Positions 1-7,936 of a stretch of 64,000 nt of DNA are shown piece by piece (the stretch's first letter is position 1; every line of letters begins with the position of its first letter). The stretch lies in assembly GCF_001654915.1 (NCBI RefSeq), contig NZ_LXEQ01000048.1; one strand, 5' to 3'. A program made the translations under genes and the position numbers. Under the pieces are notes generated by a model that saw only the letters and a list, made by a program, of their open reading frames with translations, ran no database searches and was not told the origin of the DNA. Source of the stretch: Buttiauxella ferragutiae (GTDB lineage Bacteria > Pseudomonadota > Gammaproteobacteria > Enterobacterales > Enterobacteriaceae).

Positions 1-212
1 TGCAATAAATAATGCAGTTTACGTGTCCCCAGCCGGGGCTGGTGTAGCCGGATGGTCGTCACCTGTTCAACGATATGCTGCGCCTGTCTTTCTCTTCCGC
101 GCTCACGTTGCAGAGATTGATACCACGCCTGTCGGCTGATCCCCATGAACCGGCAAGCACGCATTACTGTGAGTCCCGGCGTTTGTGCTTGCGTGATAAG
201 GTGGCCAACTGC
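1..212 (-). CDS. IS3-family transposase OrfB, N-terminal part, cut by the window start
   Basis: Read in the -1 frame relative to orfA from the slippery site at 212-218. The frame stays open to the window edge and encodes a sequence containing MRACRFMGISRQAWYQ, followed by about 35 residues ending near LGTRKLHYLL. This is the HTH_21-type start of IS3 OrfB; the rve integrase domain with its DDE triad would lie beyond the window. The first internal ATG is at 164. The gene looks open, so the element may be intact. Confidence 0.8.
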
Positions 213-565
213 TTTTTTGTCAGTGTGGCTCCGAACTCGGTATTCATTACCTTCACGACAGCTTCAAAAAACTGGGCTTTTACTTCTGATTCAGCCAGTT
301 GCTGCTCGAGTTCTTTGATCCGTTGTTCGGGAGTAAGAGGTATTTTGGGCATAGTAGCTCCGCACTTTCTTGCGAGAGAGGAGGAGTGCCAGTCGAGTTG
401 ACCGTATCTGCGCAACCACGTCATGACGGTGTGGCTACCCTGAATACCGTAGCGGTCTTGCGCCTGACGGTAAGTCATTTCCCCTTTTTCGACCTGTTCG
501 ACAACGGCCAGTTTAAAGGATAGAGGGTAATCGCGTTGTGTGCGTTTAACATATTGGTTCATCAC
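164..565 (-). CDS. IS3-family transposase OrfA
   Basis: A 133-residue protein with an N-terminal helix-turn-helix (YPLSFKLAVVEQVEKGEMTY, then a QAQDRYGI turn) that binds the inverted repeats. A leucine-zipper-like stretch follows around residues 80-105 (IKELEQQLAESEVKAQFFEA). Length and layout are typical of OrfA in this family. Its stop codon TAA overlaps an in-frame ATG of orfB (TAATG). A slippery A-AAA-AAG heptamer lies upstream, so some ribosomes should shift -1 and make the OrfAB transposase. Translation may start at either of the two adjacent ATGs. Confidence 0.9.
   Translation of the reverse strand: MMNQYVKRTQRDYPLSFKLAVVEQVEKGEMTYRQAQDRYGIQGSHTVMTWLRRYGQLDWHSSSLARKCGATMPKIPLTPEQRIKELEQQLAESEVKAQFFEAVVKVMNTEFGATLTKKQLATLSRKHKRRDSQ
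212..218 (-). promoter_or_regulatory. programmed -1 frameshift heptamer of the IS3-family orfAB
   Basis: On the - strand the sequence is A AAA AAG in phase with orfA codons (Thr-Lys-Lys), the classical -1 slippery site. A slip puts the ribosome into the orfB frame, which has no stop before the window edge. Confidence 0.75.
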
Positions 566-623
566 ATTTTCCTCTGCCTGCGAATTAAATGTGTCAACGC
601 TATTTAGGACGGGTCATGTGCAT

Positions 624-653
624 AAAAAAAGCTCGCCTCGGCGAGCTTTTTTG
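624..653. terminator. bidirectional rho-independent terminator
   Basis: A 7-bp stem GCTCGCC/GGCGAGC (631-646) with a 2-nt loop, flanked by an A-run on the left and a T-run on the right, so it can end transcription in both directions. It lies just after the yibH stop codon and just outside the insertion sequence. Confidence 0.85.
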
Positions 654-664
654 TCTTTGTTAGT

Positions 665-1801
665 TTAGTGATCCAGATACAGGTAGTGCATCCAGCTGGT
701 CATACGCAGTAGCACCTTACGCATCACCGACACATGGGTGAAATGGTCGGAATAGACGGCGACCTGGCCAAAAATCCCATCAGGTAACGCATCAACATCT
801 GCATTAGGTGCAAGCTCAATTATCGCCAACACGCCGTCACTTCCAGGGGTTAACGTCAATGATTGCAGCGTACCTTGTGCCTGATAAGAACCACCAGGGA
901 CGACCGGCAAAACTGAAGTGAGTTTTCCAGGGAAAACCTGGCCTGGGAGTGCATTAAACACCACTTCGGCTTCATCACCTGGTTTTAAACGTAACAGCGA
1001 GTTTTGCCTGAATTGCGCGACAATCAGGCGTTTTTGTTGCGGTATAAACACCATCACCGGGCGCAACGGCAGGGCGGCCGCATAGGTACCTGGGCGGATT
1101 AACACTTGAGTTACGTAACCGTCGCTCGGCGCACGGACCACTGTTTGGTTAAGGTTGTATTTGGCTTCTGCAAGCTGGGCGCGCAGGCTAACAATCTGGG
1201 ATTGTTCGCCGTTGACCATGCTATCTAACTGGCTTTTGATTTGTGACTGTTCAGCAACCGAGCCTTTTACCAGTGCGTCCTGTGCAAGATAATTTTGTCG
1301 GGCATTATCAATATCACTTTCAGAGAACGGGTTAACCTTCGCTTTACTGCCCTGAAGGTAACGTTGGTAATCTTTGTACAATCTGTCGCGTTCTGCACTG
1401 ACACGGGCCGTGTTGGCAATGGCGGCATCAAGTTCTGATTTGAGTGACTCCGTACTATGAATGGCAGTGGTTAAATCAGCCTGAAGTCTGTCTACCCGTG
1501 CCTGATAGCGAGTGGGTTCTAATTTAAACAGCACTTCTCCTTTTTTAATCATTGTATTTTGTTTATCGGTTACTTCACTCACTATCCCTGTGACTTGTGG
1601 CGTCAGCGGAATTGAAATAACCGCTTTTTGCGCCAGGAAAGTATAAGGGTGGTTGTAGTTCATTAATAAAATGAGCGCGCCAATTAAAAACACTCCTCCC
1701 AATGCAGCGGTTGGCACTGTCCATTTATTTACTGGTATTTTAAATATCTTGAATATTGACCATGCCAAAGCAACATATGTCAGGATAATGAGTAAATCCA
1801 T
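665..1801 (-). CDS. yibH: YibH, inner-membrane HlyD-family periplasmic adaptor
   Basis: A 378-residue protein, the same length as E. coli YibH and recognisable along its whole length. An N-terminal membrane anchor (about residues 1-50) is followed by a biotinyl-lipoyl-like half motif, a long coiled coil (about 85-210) and the second lipoyl half with a beta-barrel domain (RAPSDGYVTQVLIRPGTY). Proteins of this type link an inner-membrane pump to the outer membrane, but the partner and substrate of YibH are not known. It lies 4 nt after yibI, so the two form an operon; the terminator at 624-653 ends it. Confidence 0.92.
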   Translation of the reverse strand: MDLLIILTYVALAWSIFKIFKIPVNKWTVPTAALGGVFLIGALILLMNYNHPYTFLAQKAVISIPLTPQVTGIVSEVTDKQNTMIKKGEVLFKLEPTRYQARVDRLQADLTTAIHSTESLKSELDAAIANTARVSAERDRLYKDYQRYLQGSKAKVNPFSESDIDNARQNYLAQDALVKGSVAEQSQIKSQLDSMVNGEQSQIVSLRAQLAEAKYNLNQTVVRAPSDGYVTQVLIRPGTYAAALPLRPVMVFIPQQKRLIVAQFRQNSLLRLKPGDEAEVVFNALPGQVFPGKLTSVLPVVPGGSYQAQGTLQSLTLTPGSDGVLAIIELAPNADVDALPDGIFGQVAVYSDHFTHVSVMRKVLLRMTSWMHYLYLDH

Positions 1802-1805
1802 GATA

Positions 1806-2132
1806 TTACTCCGATGGAGTTATTTTATTGTTATCTAACTTTTGCTCCAGCTCAGTCACCCTTTGCTGTAACGAAGCCAGTGTAATCTCTGGGTCTTGCT
1901 GCATCCCCCAGCCGCGTTCCGGGCGATAAAGAGTGGCCCAAATCCATAAGAACGGCCATATAACATGCAGGGTAAACAAACTCACCCAACCAGCGACATG
2001 AATCGCATCGGCATGTGGGTGATTACGTGATTTAGCAATAAGATAAGGAATATCGTGAAGAATAATGATCCCGTAAAAGATAATGAGAAACACAAAAATA
2101 AGCACACCAAGCGCAAAGTAGTTTAGAAACAT
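1806..2132 (-). CDS. yibI: YibI, DUF3302 inner-membrane protein
   Basis: A 108-residue protein with an N-terminal hydrophobic segment (about residues 5-27) and a second around 47-68, then a coiled-coil tail (SLQQRVTELEQKLDNNK). DUF3302 proteins of this size stand directly upstream of YibH in enterobacteria, as here with a 4-nt gap. The function is unknown; the coupling suggests a small membrane subunit working with the YibH adaptor. Confidence 0.88.
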   Translation of the reverse strand: MFLNYFALGVLIFVFLIIFYGIIILHDIPYLIAKSRNHPHADAIHVAGWVSLFTLHVIWPFLWIWATLYRPERGWGMQQDPEITLASLQQRVTELEQKLDNNKITPSE

Positions 2133-2326
2133 AATGGCCTCGAATCATAGAGCGATAAATCTAATCTAAAGATAGTCGCTATCCGGCACTGAGATTATGA
2201 TTCAGATAAAATCACCCCTTAATGATTAGTTATTTCCATTTAATAAGTTGATGACGCTTGCACTTTTCTTTAAGACAGAAGTTTTCACTATTCAGTGCCG
2301 GCGTCATCACCTTTATATATTGTTAA

Positions 2327-2515
2327 TTATTCCGTTTCATCGCGAATATCAGTCGATGCACCATTTTTCTGAACCGATTCAATCCCTTTCTGTGCAGCCG
2401 CTTTCGAGGCATACATTTCGCTTTGGGCGATAATTTGCCCGTTAGAGGCCTTTAACACGAAATAAAATGGTTCGGCAGTCGCCTTCGCTGATTTCTTTAA
2501 AACGTAGTGACCCAT
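2327..2515 (-). CDS. DUF1508 (YegP-type) small protein, single repeat
   Basis: A 62-residue protein starting MGHYVLKKSAKA. The longer open frame begins at 2578, but a good Shine-Dalgarno (CGGAGA, 6 nt before the ATG) supports the start at 2515. It carries one copy of the DUF1508 fold: phenylalanine/tyrosine-rich beta strands (FYFVLKASNGQIIAQSE), then a helix with MYASKAAAQKGIESV. YegP has two such repeats; one-repeat forms are common. The function is not known. It is a single-gene unit. Confidence 0.85.
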   Translation of the reverse strand: MGHYVLKKSAKATAEPFYFVLKASNGQIIAQSEMYASKAAAQKGIESVQKNGASTDIRDETE

Positions 2516-2681
2516 AAAAAATCTCCGCTTTACCCCAGACCCTTTGTCTGGTGAGTAGCTTAAATATAGTGCAATCAATCAATGAGGTGGCTGAGGAGGG
2601 GGCGTGATTGTTAAAACTTGATATACGCCACAAAAAAGAGCATATTTTATAGCGTAATTTCACTGCAATCAGCTTATAAAA

Positions 2682-2855
2682 ATGTCGGTTTATCAGAAAA
2701 TGTTGGTTTTTTATGTGGTTATGTCGTTAATAACCGCGATTATTACATGGTTTTTATCTCGGGATAAAAAGAGCATCAAACTGTTATGTTCTGTGCTGGT
2801 AGGGGCAACCTGGCCAATGAGTTTCCCTGTCGCGTTGTTGTTTTCTCTGTTTTAA
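2682..2855 (+). CDS. ortT: OrtT, orphan GhoT-family membrane toxin
   Basis: A 57-codon gene. The product starts MSVYQKMLVFYVVM and ends GATWPMSFPVALLFSLF, which is the length and C-terminal signature of the GhoT/OrtT family. Two hydrophobic segments (about residues 7-25 and 34-56) flank a charged SRDKKSIK loop. OrtT damages the inner membrane and lowers ATP, and in E. coli it is linked to stringent-response stress. No ghoS-like antitoxin gene is found upstream; the neighbours are a DUF1508 gene and yqfB. The N-terminus is closer to OrtT than to GhoT as I recall them. The assignment is by sequence resemblance from memory. Confidence 0.85.
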   Translation: MSVYQKMLVFYVVMSLITAIITWFLSRDKKSIKLLCSVLVGATWPMSFPVALLFSLF

Positions 2856-2895
2856 ACTCTCTATACTTCAACTAGTTAAAGAACAGGAACGGTAC

Positions 2896-3213
2896 GTGAT
2901 GAATGACATAACTTTTTTCCAGCGCTTTGAGGGTGATATTGTTGCCGGCCGTAAAACAATCACGCTGCGTGATGTCTCTGAGTCGCACTTTACGGCAGGC
3001 CAGCAATTACGTGTCGGGCGTTATGAAGACGATGTCTATTTTTGCACCATCGAAGTGATCAGTGTGATGCCGGTGTTGCTTGGGCAACTGACTGACGAGC
3101 ATGCGCGTCAGGAGAATATGACGCTGCCTCAGCTTAAAGAGGTGATTGCGGATATTTATCCAGGTCTGAATGAGCTTTATGCGATTGTTTTTAGGTTGGT
3201 TACTGCGGCTTAA
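2896..3213 (+). CDS. yqfB: YqfB, N4-acetylcytidine amidohydrolase (ASCH domain)
   Basis: A protein of 104-105 residues with an ASCH fold. It shares the block ITFFQRFEGDIVAGRKTITL and the tail DIYPGLNELYAIVF with E. coli YqfB, which hydrolyses N4-acetylcytidine to cytidine and acetate. The lysine of AGRKT and the glutamate of the GRYEDD/CTIEV region are the residues expected in the active site. An AGGA box at 2885 serves either the GTG at 2896 or the ATG at 2899; E. coli YqfB starts two or three residues before NDITFF, so both are possible. Transcribed alone, convergent with ydcH. Confidence 0.9.
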   Translation: MMNDITFFQRFEGDIVAGRKTITLRDVSESHFTAGQQLRVGRYEDDVYFCTIEVISVMPVLLGQLTDEHARQENMTLPQLKEVIADIYPGLNELYAIVFRLVTAA

Positions 3214-3220
3214 AAAACAA

Positions 3221-3243
3221 AGGAAGGGGAGTTTCCCCTTCCT
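3221..3243 (-). terminator. terminator between yqfB and ydcH
   Basis: A 10-bp stem AGGAAGGGGA / TCCCCTTCCT with a 3-nt loop. Read on the - strand it is followed by TTTGTTTTTT, so it mainly serves ydcH. It may slow transcription from yqfB as well. Confidence 0.75.
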
Positions 3244-3253
3244 GAAATTTCAC

Positions 3254-3469
3254 CTACTGACTGGCTTTCTTCAACATCTGATACAACTCATCTTTTAGCC
3301 GCAACTTCTCTTTTTTCATCTGCATGACTTTTTCGTTGTATCCCGTCCCTTGCGGCCCCTCCTTGCGTAAAATTTCATCATCAAGCTGATTGTGCTTGTC
3401 AAACAAGCTGAGGAAACGCGGGTTGGCGGATTTTAATTCGGTAATCAATTCACGGTACTCAGGAAACAT
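3254..3469 (-). CDS. ydcH: YdcH, DUF465 family protein
   Basis: A 71-residue, mostly helical, charged protein (MFPEYRELITELKSANPRF...) of the YdcH/SlyX-like DUF465 family. The conserved core FLSLFDKHNQLDDEI and a second helix with MKKEKLRLKDELY form an antiparallel coiled-coil hairpin. The function is unknown. The gene is monocistronic, with GGAGG about 7 nt before the ATG, and ends at a stem-loop shared with yqfB. Confidence 0.88.
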   Translation of the reverse strand: MFPEYRELITELKSANPRFLSLFDKHNQLDDEILRKEGPQGTGYNEKVMQMKKEKLRLKDELYQMLKKASQ

Positions 3470-3662
3470 TGCAAACCTCCGGAGTCGAGTAGGTAGGTGA
3501 TGAATGGATAAGCCCTGGCAATTGCTGCCATTTGCAGTGTAGGCACCGCTCGGCCTGAATTGGAAGCACCGCTTGGTAAGGGTTTGTCAATTTGAGATCC
3601 ACGAGGCGCGTTAACAATTTAGATTAAATTTTCGGCATATTACGCCTTGCTTAACGGCAAAA

Positions 3663-3711
3663 ATTGTTAACGACAATCTTATTTCCGTGTGCTAAAACAT
3701 ATCTATGATAT
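3663..3711 (+). promoter_or_regulatory. yqjHI promoter region with a candidate YqjI operator
   Basis: The 270-bp gap between ydcH and yqjH carries two dyads close to yqjH: ATTGT-N5-ACAAT at 3663-3677 and ATATC-TAT-GATAT at 3699-3711. The second, 29 bp before the yqjH start, is well placed for repression by the PadR-type regulator YqjI encoded by the next gene but one. Assignment to YqjI is inference. Confidence 0.4.
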
Positions 3712-3739
3712 ATCTTACGCATTCAAAAATGAGAAACAG

Positions 3740-4501
3740 ATGACCTTACAAACCAAACCTAATCTTCCACAACGCGTCAAAAACGAGCTTAAATTTCGTC
3801 AGTTAACCGTAAAAAGCAAAGAAACCGTTGCGGGTTGTTTTTATCGCATTGTTTTCAGCAGCCCAGAATTAGCAGGTTTCACCTCGCGGGGGTTTGATGA
3901 CCATGTGAAAGTGTTTTTCCCGCCAGAAAGTGGTGAGTTTGCTCGCCCGTCAGTCACTGACGACGGCATTGTCTGGGGGGAGGGTCCGCGTCCCATTTCG
4001 CGTGATTACACCCCGCTGGAATTTGACGCCGCGCGTAACGAACTGACGCTGGACTTCTATATTCATGACGGTGGCGTTGCCAGTCAGTGGGCAGAAATTG
4101 CCACGACTGGCGATACGTTACTGATAGGCGGGCCACGTGGATCGCTGGTCGTTCCTTGCGACTATTCATGCCAACTCTATGTCTGTGATGAAAGCGGTTT
4201 ACCTGCCATTCGCCGCCGTCTGCTCTCTCTGCCCGGACATATTGTCCCCACTGTGCTGGTAAACAGCCAACACGCACAAAGCCGCGAGTATCTGAGTGAG
4301 TTCAAACAGGCGGATATTCACTGGCTTGATAGCGAATCTATCGCTAAGCACTTAAGCACTCTTGAATTCCCGGAGAGCGACTATTTTGTCTGGATTACCG
4401 GAGAAGGTCGCGACGTCAAAAAACTCAATGATGAACTGCTGGAAACCCACGCTCTGGACGCCGATTACGTGCGCGCTGTGGCTTACTGGCATCATAAATA
4501 A
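3740..4501 (+). CDS. yqjH: YqjH, NADPH-dependent ferric-chelate reductase
   Basis: A 253-residue siderophore-interacting protein. The N-terminal FAD-binding beta-barrel has the RDYTPLEFD motif and FTSRGFDDHVKVFF; the C-terminal NAD(P)-binding domain includes YVCDESGLPAIRRRL and ITGEG. It reduces ferric chelates in the cytosol to release iron. The start at 3740 gives a protein beginning MTLQTKPNLPQRVKNEL, in line with the E. coli protein; a longer frame from 3689 would cover the operator dyad. It is followed 10 nt later by its regulator gene yqjI. Confidence 0.93.
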   Translation: MTLQTKPNLPQRVKNELKFRQLTVKSKETVAGCFYRIVFSSPELAGFTSRGFDDHVKVFFPPESGEFARPSVTDDGIVWGEGPRPISRDYTPLEFDAARNELTLDFYIHDGGVASQWAEIATTGDTLLIGGPRGSLVVPCDYSCQLYVCDESGLPAIRRRLLSLPGHIVPTVLVNSQHAQSREYLSEFKQADIHWLDSESIAKHLSTLEFPESDYFVWITGEGRDVKKLNDELLETHALDADYVRAVAYWHHK

Positions 4502-4511
4502 GGAAACGAAC

Positions 4512-5096
4512 ATGAGAATCCATCATCTACACCATCGTCTTTGCGCCAAACATGAACGTCACGAAAGACACGGTTTGCACGGCGGCCATAATCATCACGA
4601 ACATGGCGGTATGGAAGGGAAAGGGCGCATGCGCCGTGAACGCATGTTTGATGCCAACGACATTCGTTTGCTGATCCTGCATTTCCTTTCAAGCAACAAT
4701 GCGCACGGTTATGAGTTGATCAAATCCATCGAGGCCATCGCCAAAGGCGAATATGTCCCAAGCCCGGGGATTATTTACCCTAACCTCTCTTTGCTTGAGG
4801 AGATGGGCTTGATTACTGCCGTGCAAAGCGACAGCAGTAAAAAGGCGTGGACGCTTACTACCGAAGGCCATGCTGAACTCGTACTACAACAAGACCACCT
4901 TGGCCATATCATCGCTAAGCTCGAATCGTTAGGGGTATTAGGCGATAACCGCCGTCTACCTGAAATTCAGCGTGCTATTCATAACTTTAAAATGGCACTT
5001 AATACCAAACTTGGGCAAAGCGATTTGCCAAAAGAGACGCTGTATAAAATCATCGATACTTTAGATCAGGCCGCTAAGGATATTGAGCGGAGTTAA
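4512..5096 (+). CDS. yqjI: YqjI, nickel-responsive PadR-family repressor
   Basis: A 194-residue protein. The first 45 residues are very rich in histidine (HHLHHRLCAKHERHERHGLH, then GGHNHHEHGG), a probable metal-binding tail. A PadR winged helix follows (IRLLILHFLSSNNAHGYELI, PSPGIIYPNLSLLEEMGLI). In E. coli YqjI senses nickel and represses yqjH and itself from a divergent region; here it lies downstream of yqjH in the same direction with an AAGGAAAC box, so both genes should be read from one YqjI-controlled promoter. A longer frame from 4362 runs inside yqjH and is not the start. Confidence 0.92.
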   Translation: MRIHHLHHRLCAKHERHERHGLHGGHNHHEHGGMEGKGRMRRERMFDANDIRLLILHFLSSNNAHGYELIKSIEAIAKGEYVPSPGIIYPNLSLLEEMGLITAVQSDSSKKAWTLTTEGHAELVLQQDHLGHIIAKLESLGVLGDNRRLPEIQRAIHNFKMALNTKLGQSDLPKETLYKIIDTLDQAAKDIERS

Positions 5097-5122
5097 TTTT
5101 GCTATTTCTGTGCAATGAAGCA

Positions 5123-5149
5123 TAAAGTTTCGACGAGTTCTGCCGAAAC
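5123..5149 (+). promoter_or_regulatory. sigma-28 (FliA) promoter of tsr
   Basis: TAAAGTTT (5123-5130), an 11-nt spacer and GCCGAAAC (5142-5149) match the FliA consensus TAAAGTTT-N11-GCCGATAA with two mismatches, both in the -10. It lies 33 bp before the tsr start codon. It places tsr in the flagellar class 3 regulon and implies a motile, chemotactic cell. Confidence 0.9.
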
Positions 5150-5182
5150 TATATGCTTCTGTTGTCATGAGAACGCAAAAGC

Positions 5183-6847
5183 ATGTTAAATCGCATAAAA
5201 GTAGTAACCAGTCTTCTGTTTGTGCTGGGGTTATTTGGCCTTTTACAAATGACCTCCGGCGGGTTGTTCTTCAACGCGCTGAAAAACGACAAAGAAAACT
5301 TCACCGTGCTGCAAACCATTCGCCAGCAGCAATCTACCCTTAATGGCAGTTGGGTTGCCCTGCTGCAAACCCGTAACACGCTAAACCGTGCGGGCATCCG
5401 TCATATGATGGATACCAACAATATCGGCAGCGGCGCGACGGTTAATGAGCTGATGCTGATCGCCAGCCAGTCGTTAAAGCAGGCGGAAAAAGAGTGGGCT
5501 GAATATGAAGCCTTGCCACGCGACCCACGCCAGAGCGAAGAGTCTACCAATGAAATCAAGCGTAACTATGCGATTTACCATGGTGCGCTGGCGGAGCTAA
5601 TCCAGTTACTGGGTGCGGGGAAAATTAACGAATTCTTCGACCAGCCTACGCAGAAATATCAGGACGGTTTTGAAAAAGAGTACATCAATTATCTGCAACA
5701 AAACGACCGTCTGTACCAACAAGCGGTGGACGACAATAATCAGTCTTACTCGCAGGCCATTTGGATCCTGATCGTGATTCTGGCACTGGTTGCGGCGGCG
5801 ATTGTTACCGTCTGGCTGGGCATCAAGAAAACCCTGATTGAACCACTGCATCGCCTGATTGAAAGCATTCGTCACATCGCGAGCGGTGACCTTGTGCGTT
5901 CTATTGATGTGGAAGGCACCAACGAAATGGGGCAACTGGCGTCCAGTCTGCGTCATATGCAGTCAGAGTTGATGAGTACGGTGAGTGATGTGCGTAACGG
6001 CGCGAACGCGATTTATAGCGGCGCCAGCGAAATCTCCATCGGCAATAACGATCTCTCTTCACGCACTGAGCAGCAAGCGGCCTCGCTTGAAGAAACCGCT
6101 GCTAGTATGGAAGAGTTAACTGCCACCGTTAAACAGAATGCGGAAAATGCCCGTCAGGCAAGCCAACTGGCATTGAGTGCCTCTGAAACCGCACAGAAGG
6201 GCGGAAAAGTGGTGGATAACGTGGTGCGCACCATGAACGACATCGCCAGCAGTTCGAAGAAAATTGCCGACATTACCAGCGTGATTGACGGCATTGCCTT
6301 CCAGACCAACATTCTGGCACTTAACGCCGCCGTTGAAGCTGCACGTGCGGGTGAACAAGGGCGTGGTTTCGCAGTGGTTGCCGGTGAAGTACGCAATCTG
6401 GCACAACGCAGTGCACAGGCGGCCAAAGAGATCAAAGGCCTGATCGAAGATTCCGTCAGCAAAGTGGATACCGGTTCTACATTGGTGGAAAGTGCTGGCG
6501 AAACCATGGGTGAAATTGTCAATGCGGTGACCCGCGTGACCGATATCATGGGCGAAATTGCCTCGGCTTCTGACGAGCAAAGCCGTGGTATCGACCAGGT
6601 TGGGCTGGCGGTTTCTGAAATGGACCGTGTTACGCAGCAAAACGCCGCATTGGTTGAAGAGTCTGCTGCCGCCGCTTCAGCACTTGAAGAGCAAGCCAGC
6701 CGTCTGACTCAGGCCGTGGCGGTGTTTCGTATTAACCAGGATGCCAAAGCCGCAGTTCGAAGCACTGAACCCAAAGTAACGATTACGCCAATGACACCGC
6801 GCAAAGCGGCAGTCAGCGAGTCTAACGAAAATTGGGAAACCTTCTGA
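5183..6847 (+). CDS. tsr: Tsr, serine methyl-accepting chemoreceptor
   Basis: A 554-residue inner-membrane receptor. TM1 is near residues 8-32, the periplasmic four-helix domain follows, TM2 is near 190-212, then a HAMP domain and the cytoplasmic signalling hairpin with the family's invariant tip (GIAFQTNILALNAAVEAARA). Serine-contact positions known from E. coli Tsr are kept: Arg64, Asn68, Phe152, Thr156. The C-terminus is NWETF, the tether for CheR and CheB. It is a single-gene unit with its own FliA promoter. Serine, and perhaps AI-2 and energy taxis, are the expected signals. Confidence 0.95.
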   Translation: MLNRIKVVTSLLFVLGLFGLLQMTSGGLFFNALKNDKENFTVLQTIRQQQSTLNGSWVALLQTRNTLNRAGIRHMMDTNNIGSGATVNELMLIASQSLKQAEKEWAEYEALPRDPRQSEESTNEIKRNYAIYHGALAELIQLLGAGKINEFFDQPTQKYQDGFEKEYINYLQQNDRLYQQAVDDNNQSYSQAIWILIVILALVAAAIVTVWLGIKKTLIEPLHRLIESIRHIASGDLVRSIDVEGTNEMGQLASSLRHMQSELMSTVSDVRNGANAIYSGASEISIGNNDLSSRTEQQAASLEETAASMEELTATVKQNAENARQASQLALSASETAQKGGKVVDNVVRTMNDIASSSKKIADITSVIDGIAFQTNILALNAAVEAARAGEQGRGFAVVAGEVRNLAQRSAQAAKEIKGLIEDSVSKVDTGSTLVESAGETMGEIVNAVTRVTDIMGEIASASDEQSRGIDQVGLAVSEMDRVTQQNAALVEESAAAASALEEQASRLTQAVAVFRINQDAKAAVRSTEPKVTITPMTPRKAAVSESNENWETF

Positions 6848-6863
6848 TTTCGGTGAAATGAAT

Positions 6864-6894
6864 GTGGTGGATGGCGCTTGCGTTTATCCACCAC
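6864..6894. repeat. REP-like palindrome after tsr
   Basis: GTGGTGGAT and ATCCACCAC arms around GGCGCTTGCGTTT. It lies between the convergent ends of tsr and hipT and may stabilise or end both transcripts. It belongs to the same family as the elements near 12428, 19497, 22041, 34959 and 39388. Confidence 0.7.
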
Positions 6895-6896
6895 CA

Positions 6897-7934
6897 TTAC
6901 AACTCCGCTTCATCTAAGCGCATTAAACGATCCAGGCGCTGGTGGTAACAACGCAACGTCGCTTCCACGTCTTTTGCGGGCATAAACGAATCTCGATAAA
7001 CGGCATCTACGATGCGGCTTTCTTTGCGCATATCGTTGAGCAATTTAACAATAAGTTTCTCCGTCATCCCCATACTCAAACCCAACGCCTGAAAATCCAT
7101 ACCAAGATATTCGCCGTAAGCGGTCTTAAAACCTGGCGCTAATTCGCGGTCGCCTTCTTCACATCTTAATAGCGGCAGCGCCATAAAACCGGAGCTAAAA
7201 ATGGCGGGATAGGGCGCAACCGACACAAAGTCATACACTGGCGACAGCGTTGGTTCGCCAATACGTGGATGAATCAGCCCGAAATTGCGCAAGTGCATAT
7301 CGTTATTCCCCAACAAATACGCGTAGGTAATGCGCCGGAACAAATCGATTTTAAAGGCGATGTTGCTATTCACATGTTGTGTCAGGAACTCGGCCAGTTG
7401 CTGATAACTGACATACTGCTTTCCGTCACTGCCCGTCTTCCCGTACTTTTCGCCGACGTTCATCGCTGCATCAAGCTGTTCCTGATGTATGGCCGCTCCG
7501 GTTTGAATATCCCGGTCGAAACGACGGATAACAAATGCCAACTCGCGCTCCGTTTCGTTATCAACAGCGGCAAAGCTCACCAGCCCGTGTGGCGGCACAT
7601 CAAACCCCAGTCGCGCCATAAGCCGCATGGTGGCGTGTTCGTTTTCTGCCAGATAGGGGAATTCCGCCGGAGAAGGCTTGAGGATGTATTCGCCCTGATG
7701 TTCAACCACCGCAAATTCGCCGGCGCGCACCACCATTTGCAGTTTCGGCTGGTAGCCGGAAATACTCATGCCACGCTGCGCTTTCGGCAATTCATGAATA
7801 AAGTCATCACGGGTAAAACTCAGTTGCGGGTTCACCTTGCCCGAACCCGTCAGCTGTTTCAGGCCTTTGGATGAATAGCCCGACTCTTGCTCTTTGGCCT
7901 GGAGCAATGGAGTTAAAAGAATGTGGCAACGCAT
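6897..7934 (-). CDS. hipT: HipT, HipA-family serine/threonine kinase toxin
   Basis: A 345-residue HipA-like kinase without the N-terminal subdomain-1, which is encoded apart by hipS. The SIS motif has Ser57 and Ser59, the same positions as the autophosphorylated serines of HipT from E. coli O127. Kinase motifs: Lys86 (ILKPS), Asp212 in NNDMHLRN, Asp235 in YDFVS. In O127 HipT phosphorylates tryptophanyl-tRNA synthetase and stops growth. It lies 2 nt after hipS in the order hipB-hipS-hipT. Target identity here is inference from the family. Confidence 0.88.
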   Translation of the reverse strand: MRCHILLTPLLQAKEQESGYSSKGLKQLTGSGKVNPQLSFTRDDFIHELPKAQRGMSISGYQPKLQMVVRAGEFAVVEHQGEYILKPSPAEFPYLAENEHATMRLMARLGFDVPPHGLVSFAAVDNETERELAFVIRRFDRDIQTGAAIHQEQLDAAMNVGEKYGKTGSDGKQYVSYQQLAEFLTQHVNSNIAFKIDLFRRITYAYLLGNNDMHLRNFGLIHPRIGEPTLSPVYDFVSVAPYPAIFSSGFMALPLLRCEEGDRELAPGFKTAYGEYLGMDFQALGLSMGMTEKLIVKLLNDMRKESRIVDAVYRDSFMPAKDVEATLRCYHQRLDRLMRLDEAEL

Positions 7935-7936
7935 GG

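Larger units (their letters stand above)
1..616 (-). mobile_element. IS3-family insertion sequence, left part, cut by the window start
   Basis: Holds orfA, a -1 slippery site and the start of orfB, all on the - strand. On the - strand the element begins TGACCCGTCCTAAATAGCG at about 616, which looks like an IS3-family left inverted repeat (about 586-616). The right end lies outside the window, so target-site duplication cannot be checked. The end abuts the terminator after yibH, so the insertion sits between genes and appears to break nothing. Confidence 0.85.

Noticed and set aside
4362..4511. Upstream extension of yqjI to 4362
   Set aside because: The extension lies inside yqjH in another frame, while the ATG at 4512 has a good ribosome site and gives the His-rich start known for YqjI.
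6116..6640. Long frames antisense to tsr
   Set aside because: They arise from the strong codon bias of the signalling domain; tsr is an almost complete match to its family.
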